Shown: positions 1-10,500 of the stretch, piece after piece | How positions within the stretch are numbered: the first letter of the stretch is position 1 | Layout of the letters: every line of letters begins with the position of its first letter | Source: Argyresthia goedartella | Lineage: Eukaryota > Arthropoda > Insecta > Lepidoptera > Argyresthiidae | Assembly (NCBI GenBank): GCA_949825045.1 | Contig: OX463816.1 | Coordinates: forward strand, 15,061,579-15,125,578 | Reading direction: 5' to 3' | Length of the DNA stretch: 64,000 nt | The notes under the pieces: generated by a model | What the model was told of the DNA's origin: nothing | The model's input: only the letters and a program-made list of their open reading frames with translations | The model's database searches: none | Translations under genes and position numbers: made by a program

Positions 1-196
1 CGTATTACGAGCCTGAAACCAAACTTTGACATTTGTTGACGTCGTTATTTATCTGGTTGTCATGGCAATGTCCATTCAAACTCGTTAGCGGTCTGATATG
101 TTTGCTTCAATACTTTTACAAAAATACTTTTTCTCTCTTGGCCACTCACAAAAATTACGTTTAATTTAAATAATTTTTTGAACTCTCCAAAAAGGG

Positions 197-204
197 TATA
201 AGAG
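197..204 (+). promoter_or_regulatory. LTR TATA box
   Basis: TATAAGAG lies in the U3 part of the LTR. Transcription would start roughly 25-30 bases downstream, near the TCACGTC stretch. The same box is at about 6708 in the 3' LTR. The start site is inferred from spacing only. Confidence 0.6.
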
Positions 205-294
205 CGGAACATTTCTGAAATTCTGGAGTCTCACGTCAGCTTCTGAACTAGAAGTACCACCTAAAGGCCTTATCCCGGGGTCGCACTACCCCGG

Positions 295-478
295 GATCCT
301 GCAAGCCGTTCCTACAAACACGATCCTGCGAGCCGTTCATACAAACACGATCCTGCGAGCCGTTCCTACAAACGGGATCCTGCGAGCCGTTCCTACAACG
401 GGATCCTGCGAGCCGTTCCTACAACGTGATCCTGCGAGCCGATCCTACAACGGGATCCTGCGAGCCGTAACTACAAGT
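295..478 (+). repeat. GATCCTGCGAGCCG minisatellite inside the LTR
   Basis: Seven or so tandem units of 22-25 bp with core GATCCTGCGAGCCGTTCC and variable spacers, about 100 bp downstream of the TATA box. The same array occurs at about 6806-6990 in the 3' LTR. It is GC-rich and unlike the AT-rich LTR around it. Repeated sites at this position could bind a host factor, as in the Drosophila gypsy insulator, but that is an analogy and not visible from the sequence. Confidence 0.85.
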
Positions 479-767
479 ACGCCCGCTACCGTTCCTACAA
501 CGACGATTTCAACAACATCTACAACAACAAATACACCTGCATCCTGGTCATTAACCCCACCGGTCTCCTACTCTCCGTGTCCTCCGCTTCCTTTTTTTTA
601 CTTAACCTGTGTTTTATAAAAAACCTGTTCTCATCTCATCCATCCTCATCTTCGTATCAATTTTTTATCGTCTTCACTGTAAATAACTAATAAACTGTTA
701 CTACTAAATTTTATCCTGGTTGTTTTCTGGTAGGTTCTGGTTAGGTTCGTATAGCTACACGACATTT

Positions 768-780
768 TGGCGCCCAACGT
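768..780 (+). promoter_or_regulatory. Primer-binding site, tRNA-Lys type
   Basis: TGGCGCCCAACGT begins three bases after the 5' LTR end. It is the complement of the 3' end expected for tRNA-Lys(CUU), including the CCA. The match stops after 13 bases. Confidence 0.75.
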
Positions 781-1024
781 AAAAGTTCTTCTCCACTCTT
801 CACCTTTTCTGCGCCTTGTCTCTTTCCCTTTGATTTGCTTTCTCTTTCACTCTTAAATCTTTATCTATTCATCCTTTTCACATTTTCCAAATTCTAAAAC
901 AAAACTTCATCTAGTCTTTCAACTCATCTGGATTATATTTAGGCCTACATTTAACTTACATTACTTCACTTCACTTCACTTCACTTCACTTCTATAACAC
1001 TTGACTCTACACTTAACTATAACA

Positions 1025-2417
1025 ATGGAAAGGGTTATTAAGTACGAATTCCTGAACAAAGCCGAGCTCGAATACGAAGTAAAGATTAGATATGAGGAAC
1101 CAGCTAATACTGTTTTGCTTCTTAAAAAACAGGTTTTGCGTTTAGTTGCGAATTCTCACCCCGAAGATATTCTGACTTCTCCAGTTCCGATTGAGGATGA
1201 CTTGTCTCAAATTGGTTCTACTCTGACTTACCTGGATTGTAAAATTGAAAAATTTTTACAAGGTGAAACCAAATATTTACGATTAATAGAAACTTTTATT
1301 AATCATGTTTTTTACAGATTGGAGCGAATAGATACGGACTTATATCCAGACTCTAAAGCTAGTTTCGATACTTTGAAGTTGAAATTTGACGATATTTCTA
1401 AACAGTTCGGATCCTTGGCTCCACCTTCAACTGCAAATCACTCTCCATCACTGGACCTTCCTGCTGAACCGACTGTCATGGAACCCCCTCTTGTTTCTCA
1501 AACTTCTGTCCAGACCCATACCCCGTATCCTCCACCACCACCTCAATCTTTCCCTCCAACTAACGTCTTCAAAGATCTGAAAAGACACACCTTTAATGGT
1601 AAAAGCTGTCCAAGATCCTTTCTTCAAAAACTTGAAGAATATAGCTTAGCTCGTGGCTTGTCCAGGGACTTATTGATTTCCCAGGCGTTCGAAATTTTCA
1701 CCGACAATGCCCTTCATTGGTTCAGATTTAAATATAATCAGAATCCAAACTTAACTTGGAACGAACTTTCTTCTTTACTAATCAAAGACTTTGGTGGTTT
1801 TGATTATGATCATAAACTTCTAGAAGCGATTAGGAATCGTACTCAAGGTCGTGATGAACCTATCGTCATCTTTATATCCATCATGTCTGGAATGTTCGCT
1901 CGCCTTTCAAAAAGACTTTCTGAAACAGAACAATTGGAGATTATTTTGAGAAATATTCGCCCATGTTAATTCAGTCTTCGTAGCTCTAAAAGACATTGAA
2001 TCTATCGATTCTCTTCTGGCCACTTGCCAAAACTACGAAAAGTTCCTAGACAGAGACAAACAATTTAAAGAACCAAATTTACAACAAAGTCCTCATGTTT
2101 CTGAATTCAACTACAAGCATTCCACTTCAAGTTCAGTTGACTCTCCAAACTCTTCTAATAACTCACGACCTTCTCCTCCCTTCATGAATAAATTCACTCC
2201 AACCTACAAATACCCTTCTAGACAAGTTAATAGTCTCTCTCAAACTGCAGCTCCCCAAGAAAGTTCTTTTTGCGTTCGCTGTCGTAAACCAGGTCATACT
2301 TTGAACAGTTGCACTCAACCACGATTCGTGATTTGTTTCAAATGTGGTCTTAAGGGTGTTAAAACTGCAGAGTGCCCTACTTGTTCTCCCAAACCTAATA
2401 CTAGTACAAAAAACTAA
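1025..2417 (+). pseudogene. gag: gag of the gypsy element, one frameshift
   Basis: The first ATG is at 1025. The frame runs to a TAA at 1967-1969; the homologous frame continues one register over, from about 1962 to the TAA at 2415-2417, so a single-base indel near 1960 breaks it. The C-terminal part has a CCHC zinc knuckle (CX2CX4HX4C, about 2268-2310) followed by a second knuckle-like CX2CX4VX4C in which the His is missing. The middle is Pro/Ser-rich. Role by family: capsid and nucleocapsid of the virus-like particle. Not functional as a single polypeptide in this copy. Confidence 0.85.
2408..2414 (+). promoter_or_regulatory. -1 ribosomal frameshift heptamer A AAA AAC
   Basis: AAAAAAC lies in the gag frame as A|AAA|AAC and is followed at once by the gag TAA stop (2415-2417). 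A -1 slip puts ribosomes in the frame of codons starting at 2414, which is exactly the open protease/RT frame. Phase and position fit a programmed gag-pol frameshift. I did not detect a clear downstream pseudoknot by eye. Confidence 0.85.
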
Positions 2418-5400
2418 CTGCTGACTTGAAGAGTAACTCAAATTTTGATAAGGACGAGTGGACTAATTGGATCAAAACAATTCAAAACTTCTTTGCTTGC
2501 TACAAAATCTCTTCTACACTCTACTCCAAAGAACAAGATCTTAATCTTCCATTCGTTAATGTCAAAATTTATGACTTAACTTTATCTGGTTTACTAGATT
2601 CTGGCAGCTCAGTAACTATTCTGGGTAATAATTCTCATTTGGAAATTCTTAAACTGGGCTGCAAACTTTTCAAGTCAGATATTATTACTGTCTCTACTGC
2701 TAATAATCAAAAAATTAATTCCTTGGGTTATTTTGACTTACCTGTCCATTTCAATAACGAAACTCACTTGATTAAAGCTTATGTTTTCCCTGAAATATTC
2801 CCTTCTCTAATACTAGGTATCGACTTTTGGAGAAAATTTAATCTTCTACCTAGTGTTTTAACTTCTCTTAACTTTACAGATCCTAAATGCTTTGCTATGT
2901 ACTCTAAAGATATTAAAGTTTTACCTTATGAGCATTTAACTCCTAATCAAAAGAACATCGCTATTGACATCATCCAACGCTTCAAGACAATCTCTTTTGA
3001 AGAAAAAGGTGTTCTGGGAAACACACACTTAATCACCCACAAGATTAACACTGGTGATTCTCTTCCGATCAAACAAAGATGTTACAGACTGTCTCCTGAA
3101 AAACAAAAGGCTTTAATTAATGAAGTTGACAAGATGCTGGGATGGAACGTCATTGAACAATGCGAAAGTCCATGGTTATCTCCAGTCCTCATCACTCCAA
3201 AGAAGAATGGGGAATGGCGTTTCTGCGTAGATAGCAGGAAGCTTAACTCAGTTACACGTCGTGATGCTTATAGTCTGCCTCTAATAAGCGAAATTTTGGA
3301 CAACCTGAGAAATGCCAAACACTTATCAAGCATCGACATTGCGAAAGCATTTTGGGAGATTCCCTTGAATACTGCTGATAGAGATAAGACAGCATTTTAT
3401 GTTCCTGGAAGATTATGTTCAGATTCAAAGTAATGCCTTTTGGTCTCACTAACTCACCTGCAACTCAACAAAGATTAATGGATACGCTATTTACTCCTGA
3501 ATTTGAGAACAAGGTATTTTGCTATCTGGATGACATCATTATTATTAGCGAGACTTTTGATGAGCACATATCGCTTCTCATGAAAGTTCTGGAAAAACTT
3601 TCATATGCTAATCTGACTATTAACTTTGAAAAGAGTCAATTCTTCAGGAAATAACTGAAATACCTTGGTTTTCTAGTGGACGAGTATGGTCTACGTGCTG
3701 ATCCAGATAAAATAAAGGCTATTCTAGAATATCCTGTACCTACTTGCAGAAAAGAAGTTCGAAGATTCATAGGCACTTGCAGCTGGTTTAGAAGATTCAT
3801 TCCAAACTTCAGCACTATTGCCTCCCCACTCAACCAACTAACCTGTTCCGGAAAGAACGCTCCTAAATTTTTATGGAATTCTAGGGCTGCAGCTGCTTTC
3901 CAGAAACTTAAAGAAGCTTTGGTAACTGCTCCTGTCCTTGCTTGCCCTAACTTCGAACTACCCTTCTCTGTACATTGTGATGCATCAAATTATGGCATAG
4001 GAGCAATGCTTACTCAACATCAAGATGACAAAGAAGTCGTGATTGCTTACATGAGTAAAGCACTGAACAAAAATCAACAAAACTACTCAACTACTGAAAG
4101 AGAAACATTAGCTGTAATAACTGCGCTAGAACATTGGAGATGTTACCTAGACAATGGTAAGGAATTTACAATATATACTGACCACGCTGCACTTAAATGG
4201 TTTCAGAACTTATCGAATCCATCTGAAAGACTTGCTCGCTGGACTCTACGCTTATCATGTTTTAATTTTGTCCTGAAACATAAAAAAGGAAAGGATAACA
4301 TTGTTCCTGACTTATTATCTAGACATAAGAATAAAGAACGTCCTGATACACGAGAAACTTCACCTCAAGGTGTACATCCTATTACGATTGAAGAACCACC
4401 TGATCGTGAACTTGAACACTACAACAAGATTTTTCTCGGATGCTCCAACAACCCAGACGCATATCCCAACTACACTATCAGGGATAACAAACTTTACCGC
4501 TGCATCCATTCTCCCGATCGTCTAAACGACGACTTTATTTGGAAAGAAGTTCCACTGCCATAAGATAGACATGCACTTATTGAAGTTAGCCATGGTTCCC
4601 CTTCAGAACTCCACCTTGGTATCTTCAAAACATTCAAGAAAATATCTTTAAAATACTATTGGCCCGGTATGTTTAAGGACATTGCCAATTTAATCTCGAC
4701 ATGTGAAACCTGCTTAACCTACAAACACCCTAATCATTCTCCCTATGGTCTTATGGGTAAACCTAAACTTTGCTCCAGACCTTTTCAAACTATATCCTTG
4801 GATCTTATGGGTCCATTGCCTATGACCCGGAGAAGAAATCTGTATATTCTGGTAATTAACTGCAATTTTACTAAATATACTATGATTTTTCCCCTTAAAC
4901 GGGCTACTTCAGCTAATATCATTAATGTCTTGGAAAATTCAGTGTTTCTTGTTCATGGCATTCCCCAAACTATAATAATGGACAACGCTGTTCAATTTCA
5001 GTCGCGAGAATTCCACTCATTCTTAAATTCTTATAACGTTCCTTGTATTTTTCACACAGCTTTATATTGTCCTCAGGTTAATCCTACAGAGAAATTTAAT
5101 AGTACGATTATTACAGCTCTAGCATCCCTAGTAGGAGACGATCATAGATCCTGGGACAACCATCTTACTAAGATTCAGTTCGCAATGAACAGCGCTACAA
5201 ACGTTGCTACTGGCTTTACTCCCAACTTTTTAGTCTTTGGTAGGGAAACAATACCTTGTGGTTCCTTCTATACTCCAACTCAGAATCTCGAGGAATTGAT
5301 ATTTATGCCTCGTGATATTTACGCGTCTAATGCTGGTCTCCTCTAATCTATCTTTCAAAGAGTTCAAACTAAACTTCACATAGCTCACGCTAAAAATAGC

Positions 5401-5622
5401 GCTCGCTATGATCTTCGCCGGACTTTTAAAGAATTTAATGTGGGAAATACTGTTTGGCGTAAAAACCATGTTTTAAGCAATGCTGGCGCATACTTTAATG
5501 CTAAACTTGCCCCTAAATTCATTAAGTGTAAAATAATAACCAAACTTTCACCATTAGTATACATTTTAGAAGACCCTAACGGAGTTAGAGGCAAGTGGCA
5601 CATTAAAGACATTAAATCCTAA
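2414..5622 (+). pseudogene. pol: pol polyprotein (protease, RT, RNase H, integrase), broken
   Basis: Domains in order: aspartic protease (LLDSGSS at about 2593), reverse transcriptase (RFCVDSRKLN at about 3220; catalytic YLDD at about 3523), RNase H (VHCDASNYGIG at about 3970; TDHAALKW at about 4180), integrase with a CX2C zinc-binding end (about 4690) and the DDE core (SLDLMG at about 4797, IMDNAVQF at about 4975, PTEKFN at about 5086). Lesions: a frameshift near 3405-3415 inside RT, and in-frame TAA stops at 3652-3654, 4561-4563 and 5344-5346. The frame ends at the TAA at 5620-5622. Family role: replication and integration of the element; dead here. Confidence 0.92.
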
Positions 5623-6187
5623 ATTTTCTTAACTTCTATTAACTGTTAATTTGTATATATGTATAAATATCACCATCATTTTCACCTTATTATTTTATTT
5701 CTTCCTTTAATCCAGTGTTTTTCAACACATTTTACTTTAGGACCTCGAATTTTCGTTGGTTTGTCTTCACCTATTTTTTTTTAATCTTTATTTCAGACAC
5801 ATCTCGTTGGCGATGTGGCTGATCTCTGACTTCGAGCTCTACCGCTCTGGCCGTTCTTAATCTTGTCTTAAGTCGTAGCGACTAAAGCTACCTTAGGATT
5901 AATTTGTTTCTCTTTACCTCTACTTATTTTTTATTTTTTTTTCCACGCAGGAGCGGATGACAACTCCTTAAGTAAGCCTGAATGTCCTTTTGAAAACACA
6001 CTTTTAGAGTGGTAGTCATTGAATGTGAACTCCACCCTTACCGGAATGAAGATGATGAATGTAAGAGATGGTATATCTGATTTTGCCTGGTGATGTCTGT
6101 TTCTGCAAAGCTGAGTTTTTATGGTTTATTTTTGTACATATCAAAATTTTTGCTGAGTCAAAAATTTTTCCAGGGTCGGGGGGAAAA
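5623..6187 (+). other. Non-coding 3' segment of the element with polypurine tract
   Basis: No open frame resembling env is present. The segment ends in the run GGGGGGAAAA at 6178-6187, which primes plus-strand synthesis and fixes the 3' LTR start at 6188. Confidence 0.8.
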
Positions 6188-7276
6188 TGTAGTGTTATGC
6201 TACTTACATGTCATTTTCTAGGATTTTCTTCTAGGATACTTGCTGAGCTGTACAGTCTGATATTTGGTATCACCTTTATTTTCATAGGACCCTGTAACGT
6301 TTTAAACCATAAGAACACATTAACAAATCATTTTCGCTCTGTATTTTCATACTATCAGCACTTCTAAATCGATAGCGAAGGGGTTTACCTTTGGTGACCT
6401 TGTATTTGGCTTTCTCCGAAACTCTGCAATCTCGGGCTTCGTGCGCGCTGGTGCGCTACCTTTTTATATTCATTGTTACTTCATTTACTTCATGTTTTTT
6501 TTGTTGTTTTCCGTATTACGAGCCTGAAACCAAACTTTGACATTTGTTGACGTCGTTATTTATCTGGTTGTCATGGCAATGTCCATTCAAACTCGTTAGC
6601 GGTCTGATATGTTTGCTTCAATACTTTTACAAAAATACTTTTTCTCTCTTGGCCACTCACAAAAATTACGTTTAATTTAAATAATTTTTAGAACTCTCCA
6701 AAAAGGGTATAAGAGCGGAACATTTCTGAAATTCTGGAGTCTCACGTCAGCTTCTGAACTAGAAGTACCACCTAAAGGCCTTATCCCGGGGTCGCACTAC
6801 CCCGGGATCCTGCAAGCCGTTCCTACAAACACGATCCTGCCAGCCGTTCATACAAACACGATCCTGCGAGCCGTTCCTACAAACGGGATCCTGCGAGCCG
6901 TTCCTACAACGGGATCCTGCGAGCCGTTCCTACAACGTGATCCTGCGAGCCGATCCTACAACGGGATCCTGCGAGCCGTAACTACAAGTACGCCCGCTAC
7001 CGTTCCTACAACGACGATTTCAACAACATCTACAACAACAAATACACCTGCATCCTGGTCATTAACCCCACCGGTCTCCTACTCTCCGTGTCCTCCGCTT
7101 TCCTTTTTTTTACTTAACCTGTGTTTTATAAAAAACCTGTTCTCATCTCATCCATCCTCATCTTCGTATCATTTTTTTATCGTCTTCACTGTAAATAACT
7201 AATAAACTGTTACTACTAAATTTTATCCTGGTTGTTTTCTGGTAGGTTCTGGTTAGGTTCGTATAGCTACACGACA
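6188..7276 (+). repeat. 3' LTR, complete
   Basis: Starts TGTAG right after the polypurine tract and ends CGACA. Positions 6512-7276 repeat the 5' LTR at about 99.6% identity, including the TATA box and minisatellite. The next base (7277) starts unique sequence that is open reading frame. Confidence 0.93.
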
Positions 7277-7596
7277 ATTACGAGCGCAAGAATATATCGA
7301 CGGATGTTCATGTCAGGTTAACTAAGCATCCACAAGTCACAGAAAACATCTACTATACATCAAAAGGTCTCATTATCTGTGAATCTCGCTTGAAAACTTT
7401 AGATTTATGCGTGGCAATGCCGTCGCGTATGACAGGTGCACGGATATTTTGGCGTGCTGTAGGAATGCGAGCTTATAATTCTTCATTATTGTATTCAGCA
7501 GGGCAAGTGCGCGTCAATACACAGTGCGCTGATGAGCGAGTCAGTGAAGCCGTACTACGCGCTAGTGTTCAGTCGGCTTGCACTCACTTTCATGGC
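7277..7596 (+). CDS. PGAP1: Exon of the PGAP1-like gene cut by the LTR insertion
   Basis: Open for 106 codons from the LTR edge to a strong GTGAGT donor at 7597. There is no splice acceptor between the LTR end and the first codons; in frame, the LTR itself has a TAG at 7264-7266. The likely reading is that the retrotransposon sits inside this exon. An alternative is that a TATAG in the LTR end (7262-7266) is used as an acceptor. A second donor-like GTAAGT lies at 7619. Confidence 0.55.
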
Positions 7597-10500
7597 GTGA
7601 GTATTGTTACTACCCTTTGTAAGTGTATCTAAAAAAAGTTTTCGACTTTAATACCAAGTTACATTTCTTGTAACTGTCTGTACCTTTATATTTTCTGTGC
7701 AATAATGAATAAAGAAGTCATAAGTTGCAAAACTGGGTGGGCTACATACCTTCCTTACCAAATGCTAATTATTCAAGAACAACATGTTAAATCCATTATA
7801 ATTCCACATCCCCAGTGCTATACCGCCGCTAGCGTTCCTCCTCGACACCGCGAGCTCTCATAACCTAGAGTTGCGACACTTCTCCCGCTCGCTGCTCGTG
7901 CTGCCTACGTACATGACCGCTCTAGGCGCGCTCAATGTCGCTGCCGCTGCATTGTTGGCTGTGATGGTGTTCTCATCGCAGTTGGCGCATCGGCTGCTGT
8001 TTAGGTAAGACAATTCCCACAGCCTAGAGGTGCGACACTTCTCCATCTCGCTGCTCGTGCTGCCTGCGTACATGACTGCTCTAGGCGCGCTCAATGTCGC
8101 CGCCGCTGCGTTGTTGGCTGTGATGGTGTTCTCATCGCAGTTGGCGCATCGGCTGCTGTTTAGTTAAGACAATTCCCACAGCCTAGAGTTGCGACACTTC
8201 TCCCTCTCGCTGCTCGTGCTGCCTGCGTACATGACTGCTCTAGGCGCGCTCAATGTCGCCGCCGCTGCGTTGTTGGCTGTGATGGTGTTCTCATCGCAGT
8301 TGGCGCATCGGCTGCTGTTTAGGTAAGACAATTCCCACAGCCTAAAGTTGCGACACTTCTCCATCTCGCTGCTCGTGCTGCCTGCGTACATGACTGCTCT
8401 AGGCGCGCTCAATGTCGCCGCCGCTGCGTTGTTGGCTGTGATGGTGTTCTCATCGCAGTTGGCGCATCGGCTGCTGTTTAGGTAGGACAATTCCCACAGC
8501 CTAGAGTTGCGACACTTCTCCCGCTCGCTGCTCGTGCTGCCTACGTATATGACCGCTCTAGGCGCGCTCAATGTCGCTGCCGCTGCGTTGTTGGCTGTGA
8601 TGGTGTTCTCATCGCAGTTGGCGCATCGGCTGCTATGCCGGTGAAACATTTCCCACAGCCTAGAGTTGCGACACTTCTCCCTCTCGCTGCTCGTGCTGCC
8701 TGCGTACATGACTGCTCTAGGCGCGCTCAATGTCGCCGCCGCTGCGTTGTTGGCTGTGATAGTGTTCTCATCGCAGTTGGCGCATCGGCTGCTGTTTAGG
8801 TAGGACAATTCCCACAGCCTAGAGTTGCGACACTTCTCCCTCTCGCTGCCCGTGCTGCCTGCGCACATGACTGCTCTAGGCGCGCTCAATGTCGCCTCCG
8901 ATGCGTTGTTGGCTGTGATGGTGTTCTCGTCGCAGTTGGCGCATCGAATCCAACCCTAAGTCTAGAAGTCTCGTTTTGGGTGTATATATTTTTTGTGACA
9001 TCGTTGTTTCTTGGCAACACAGGGTATCCTGGTATGTTAGCTAGAGCAATGTATTGTATCTGTTTGTAAATAAATGTTTATGTTATACTCTCTTGTCCAT
9101 CCACAGGATCGTGTGGTGCGGCGGCTCCGGCTTGGCCGAGCGCGTCGCGCACGGGCTACAGAAGGTGCCTATGGTGGTCAGCGCGGCTCTGGTCGGTGCC
9201 GCGCCGCTGTCGTGCGGCGCCGCCTCGCTCGCTGCCGGCGCCGCTTTCTACGCTTTCATGGTACATTTACTATCCTTACTCTGAGCCAAGCGCGATGAAG
9301 TAACAGCCCTACCAGCTGCGCTAATGAGTTTTCTGGCAGCTCAGTTATCAAAGCAGCTCGCCAGCAAGCGTCGTGACAGAGTGATTCGTATGTAGGCCCA
9401 GCAAAATCAAATCAAATCAAATCAAATCAAAAATCATTTATTTCCATAGGATGTTGTTACATCACTTAGATCCGTCATTACATTTTTTTGGGTGAGTTCA
9501 CTAACCCAATGGCGGAATCTGTGGAGAAGAGCTCACCGAAGAAACTCCACAGTCGTCGCATCTTTTGCGTTTCCTTTTTTAAATAAAATATTGTCAAATT
9601 ACAAAATGAATGCTAATTATATATCGAAACAGCCTGTTACTCAAACAATCTATTCCCATGGACATCTGTCCTCTAAGTAATCAGATATCCTGTAGTAACC
9701 TTTTTTATACAATTTCTGTTTTATTATTATTTTAAACTTGTCTAAAGGTAAGTTTTTAATATCAGTAGGGACCTTATTGTAATAGCGTATACAATTGCCT
9801 TTAAAAGAATTACTAATTTTATGTAGTCGGCTTACATAAGCAACCAACTTGTCTTTATTTCTAGTATTAAAATTGTGTATATCACTGTACTTCTGAAAAT
9901 TAGTTATATTTCTTTTTACATACACAAGATTGTCATAGATATATTGAGACACAAATGTCAGAATATTGATTTCTTTAAACTTTTCCCTCAGTGACACTCT
10001 AGGCCCTAATCTATAAATTGCACGAACAGCCCGTTTCTGCAGAATAAATATACTATTAGCATTCGCAGCGTGACCCCACAATAAAATACCATAGGTCATT
10101 AGACTATGAAAGTAACTAAAGTAGACTAGTCTAGCGGTGTCTACGTCGGTAAGAGCTCTAATTTTTTTAACTGCGAACGCTGCCGAACTCAGTCTGTTCG
10201 ACAATTTATTTATATGAGGATCCCATTGTAGTTTGGCGTCTAAAGTAATGCCCAAAAAGACAGTCGACTGCACAAGGTCCAATCTCTGTCCTTTTATAAA
10301 TATGTCTGTAGTTACCGGGTTCACATTGGGTAACACGAATTTAATACATTTAGTTTTCTTTTCATTAAGTAATAAATTGTTAACAGTAAACCAGTTCACT
10401 ATACTAGAGATAGCATTGTTTACCTCGTCATAATTTGATTGCTGTCTTTTAACTTAGAATTTTGAATTTTTTCGCATAGAAAAAATTCAAAGAAAATTTA

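Larger units (their letters stand above)
1..764 (+). repeat. 5' LTR (partial, 3' 764 bp)
   Basis: Matches 6512-7276 with three substitutions (near 169, 330 and 660) and one single-base length difference in a C/T-rich run near 590. It ends ...CGACA just before the primer-binding site. It contains the TATA box, a minisatellite and an AATAAA signal at 689-694, so U3, R and U5 functions are all visible in the retained part. Confidence 0.95.
1..7276 (+). mobile_element. Ty3/gypsy LTR retrotransposon, 5'-clipped by window edge, coding-defective
   Basis: Two near-identical direct repeats (1-764 and 6188-7276) flank a primer-binding site, gag, protease, reverse transcriptase, RNase H, integrase and a polypurine tract, in the Ty3/gypsy order. 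The 3' LTR is 1089 bp and starts TGTAG, ending CGACA; about 323 bp of the 5' LTR lie left of the window. No env-like ORF follows integrase. The element carries two frameshifts and three in-frame TAA codons, so this copy cannot make full proteins. It ends directly against an open reading frame assigned to PGAP1. The target-site duplication cannot be checked because the left flank is missing. Confidence 0.95.

Noticed and set aside
5623..6187. Possible env gene of an errantivirus after integrase
   Set aside because: No open frame of useful length, no signal peptide or membrane segment before the polypurine tract.
8164..8889. 241-codon repetitive open frame on the minus strand with 53-residue repeats
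   Set aside because: It is the antisense shadow of the 159-bp exon array (159 is a multiple of three). The plus strand encodes the hydrophobic segment that continues in phase into the exon at 9107.
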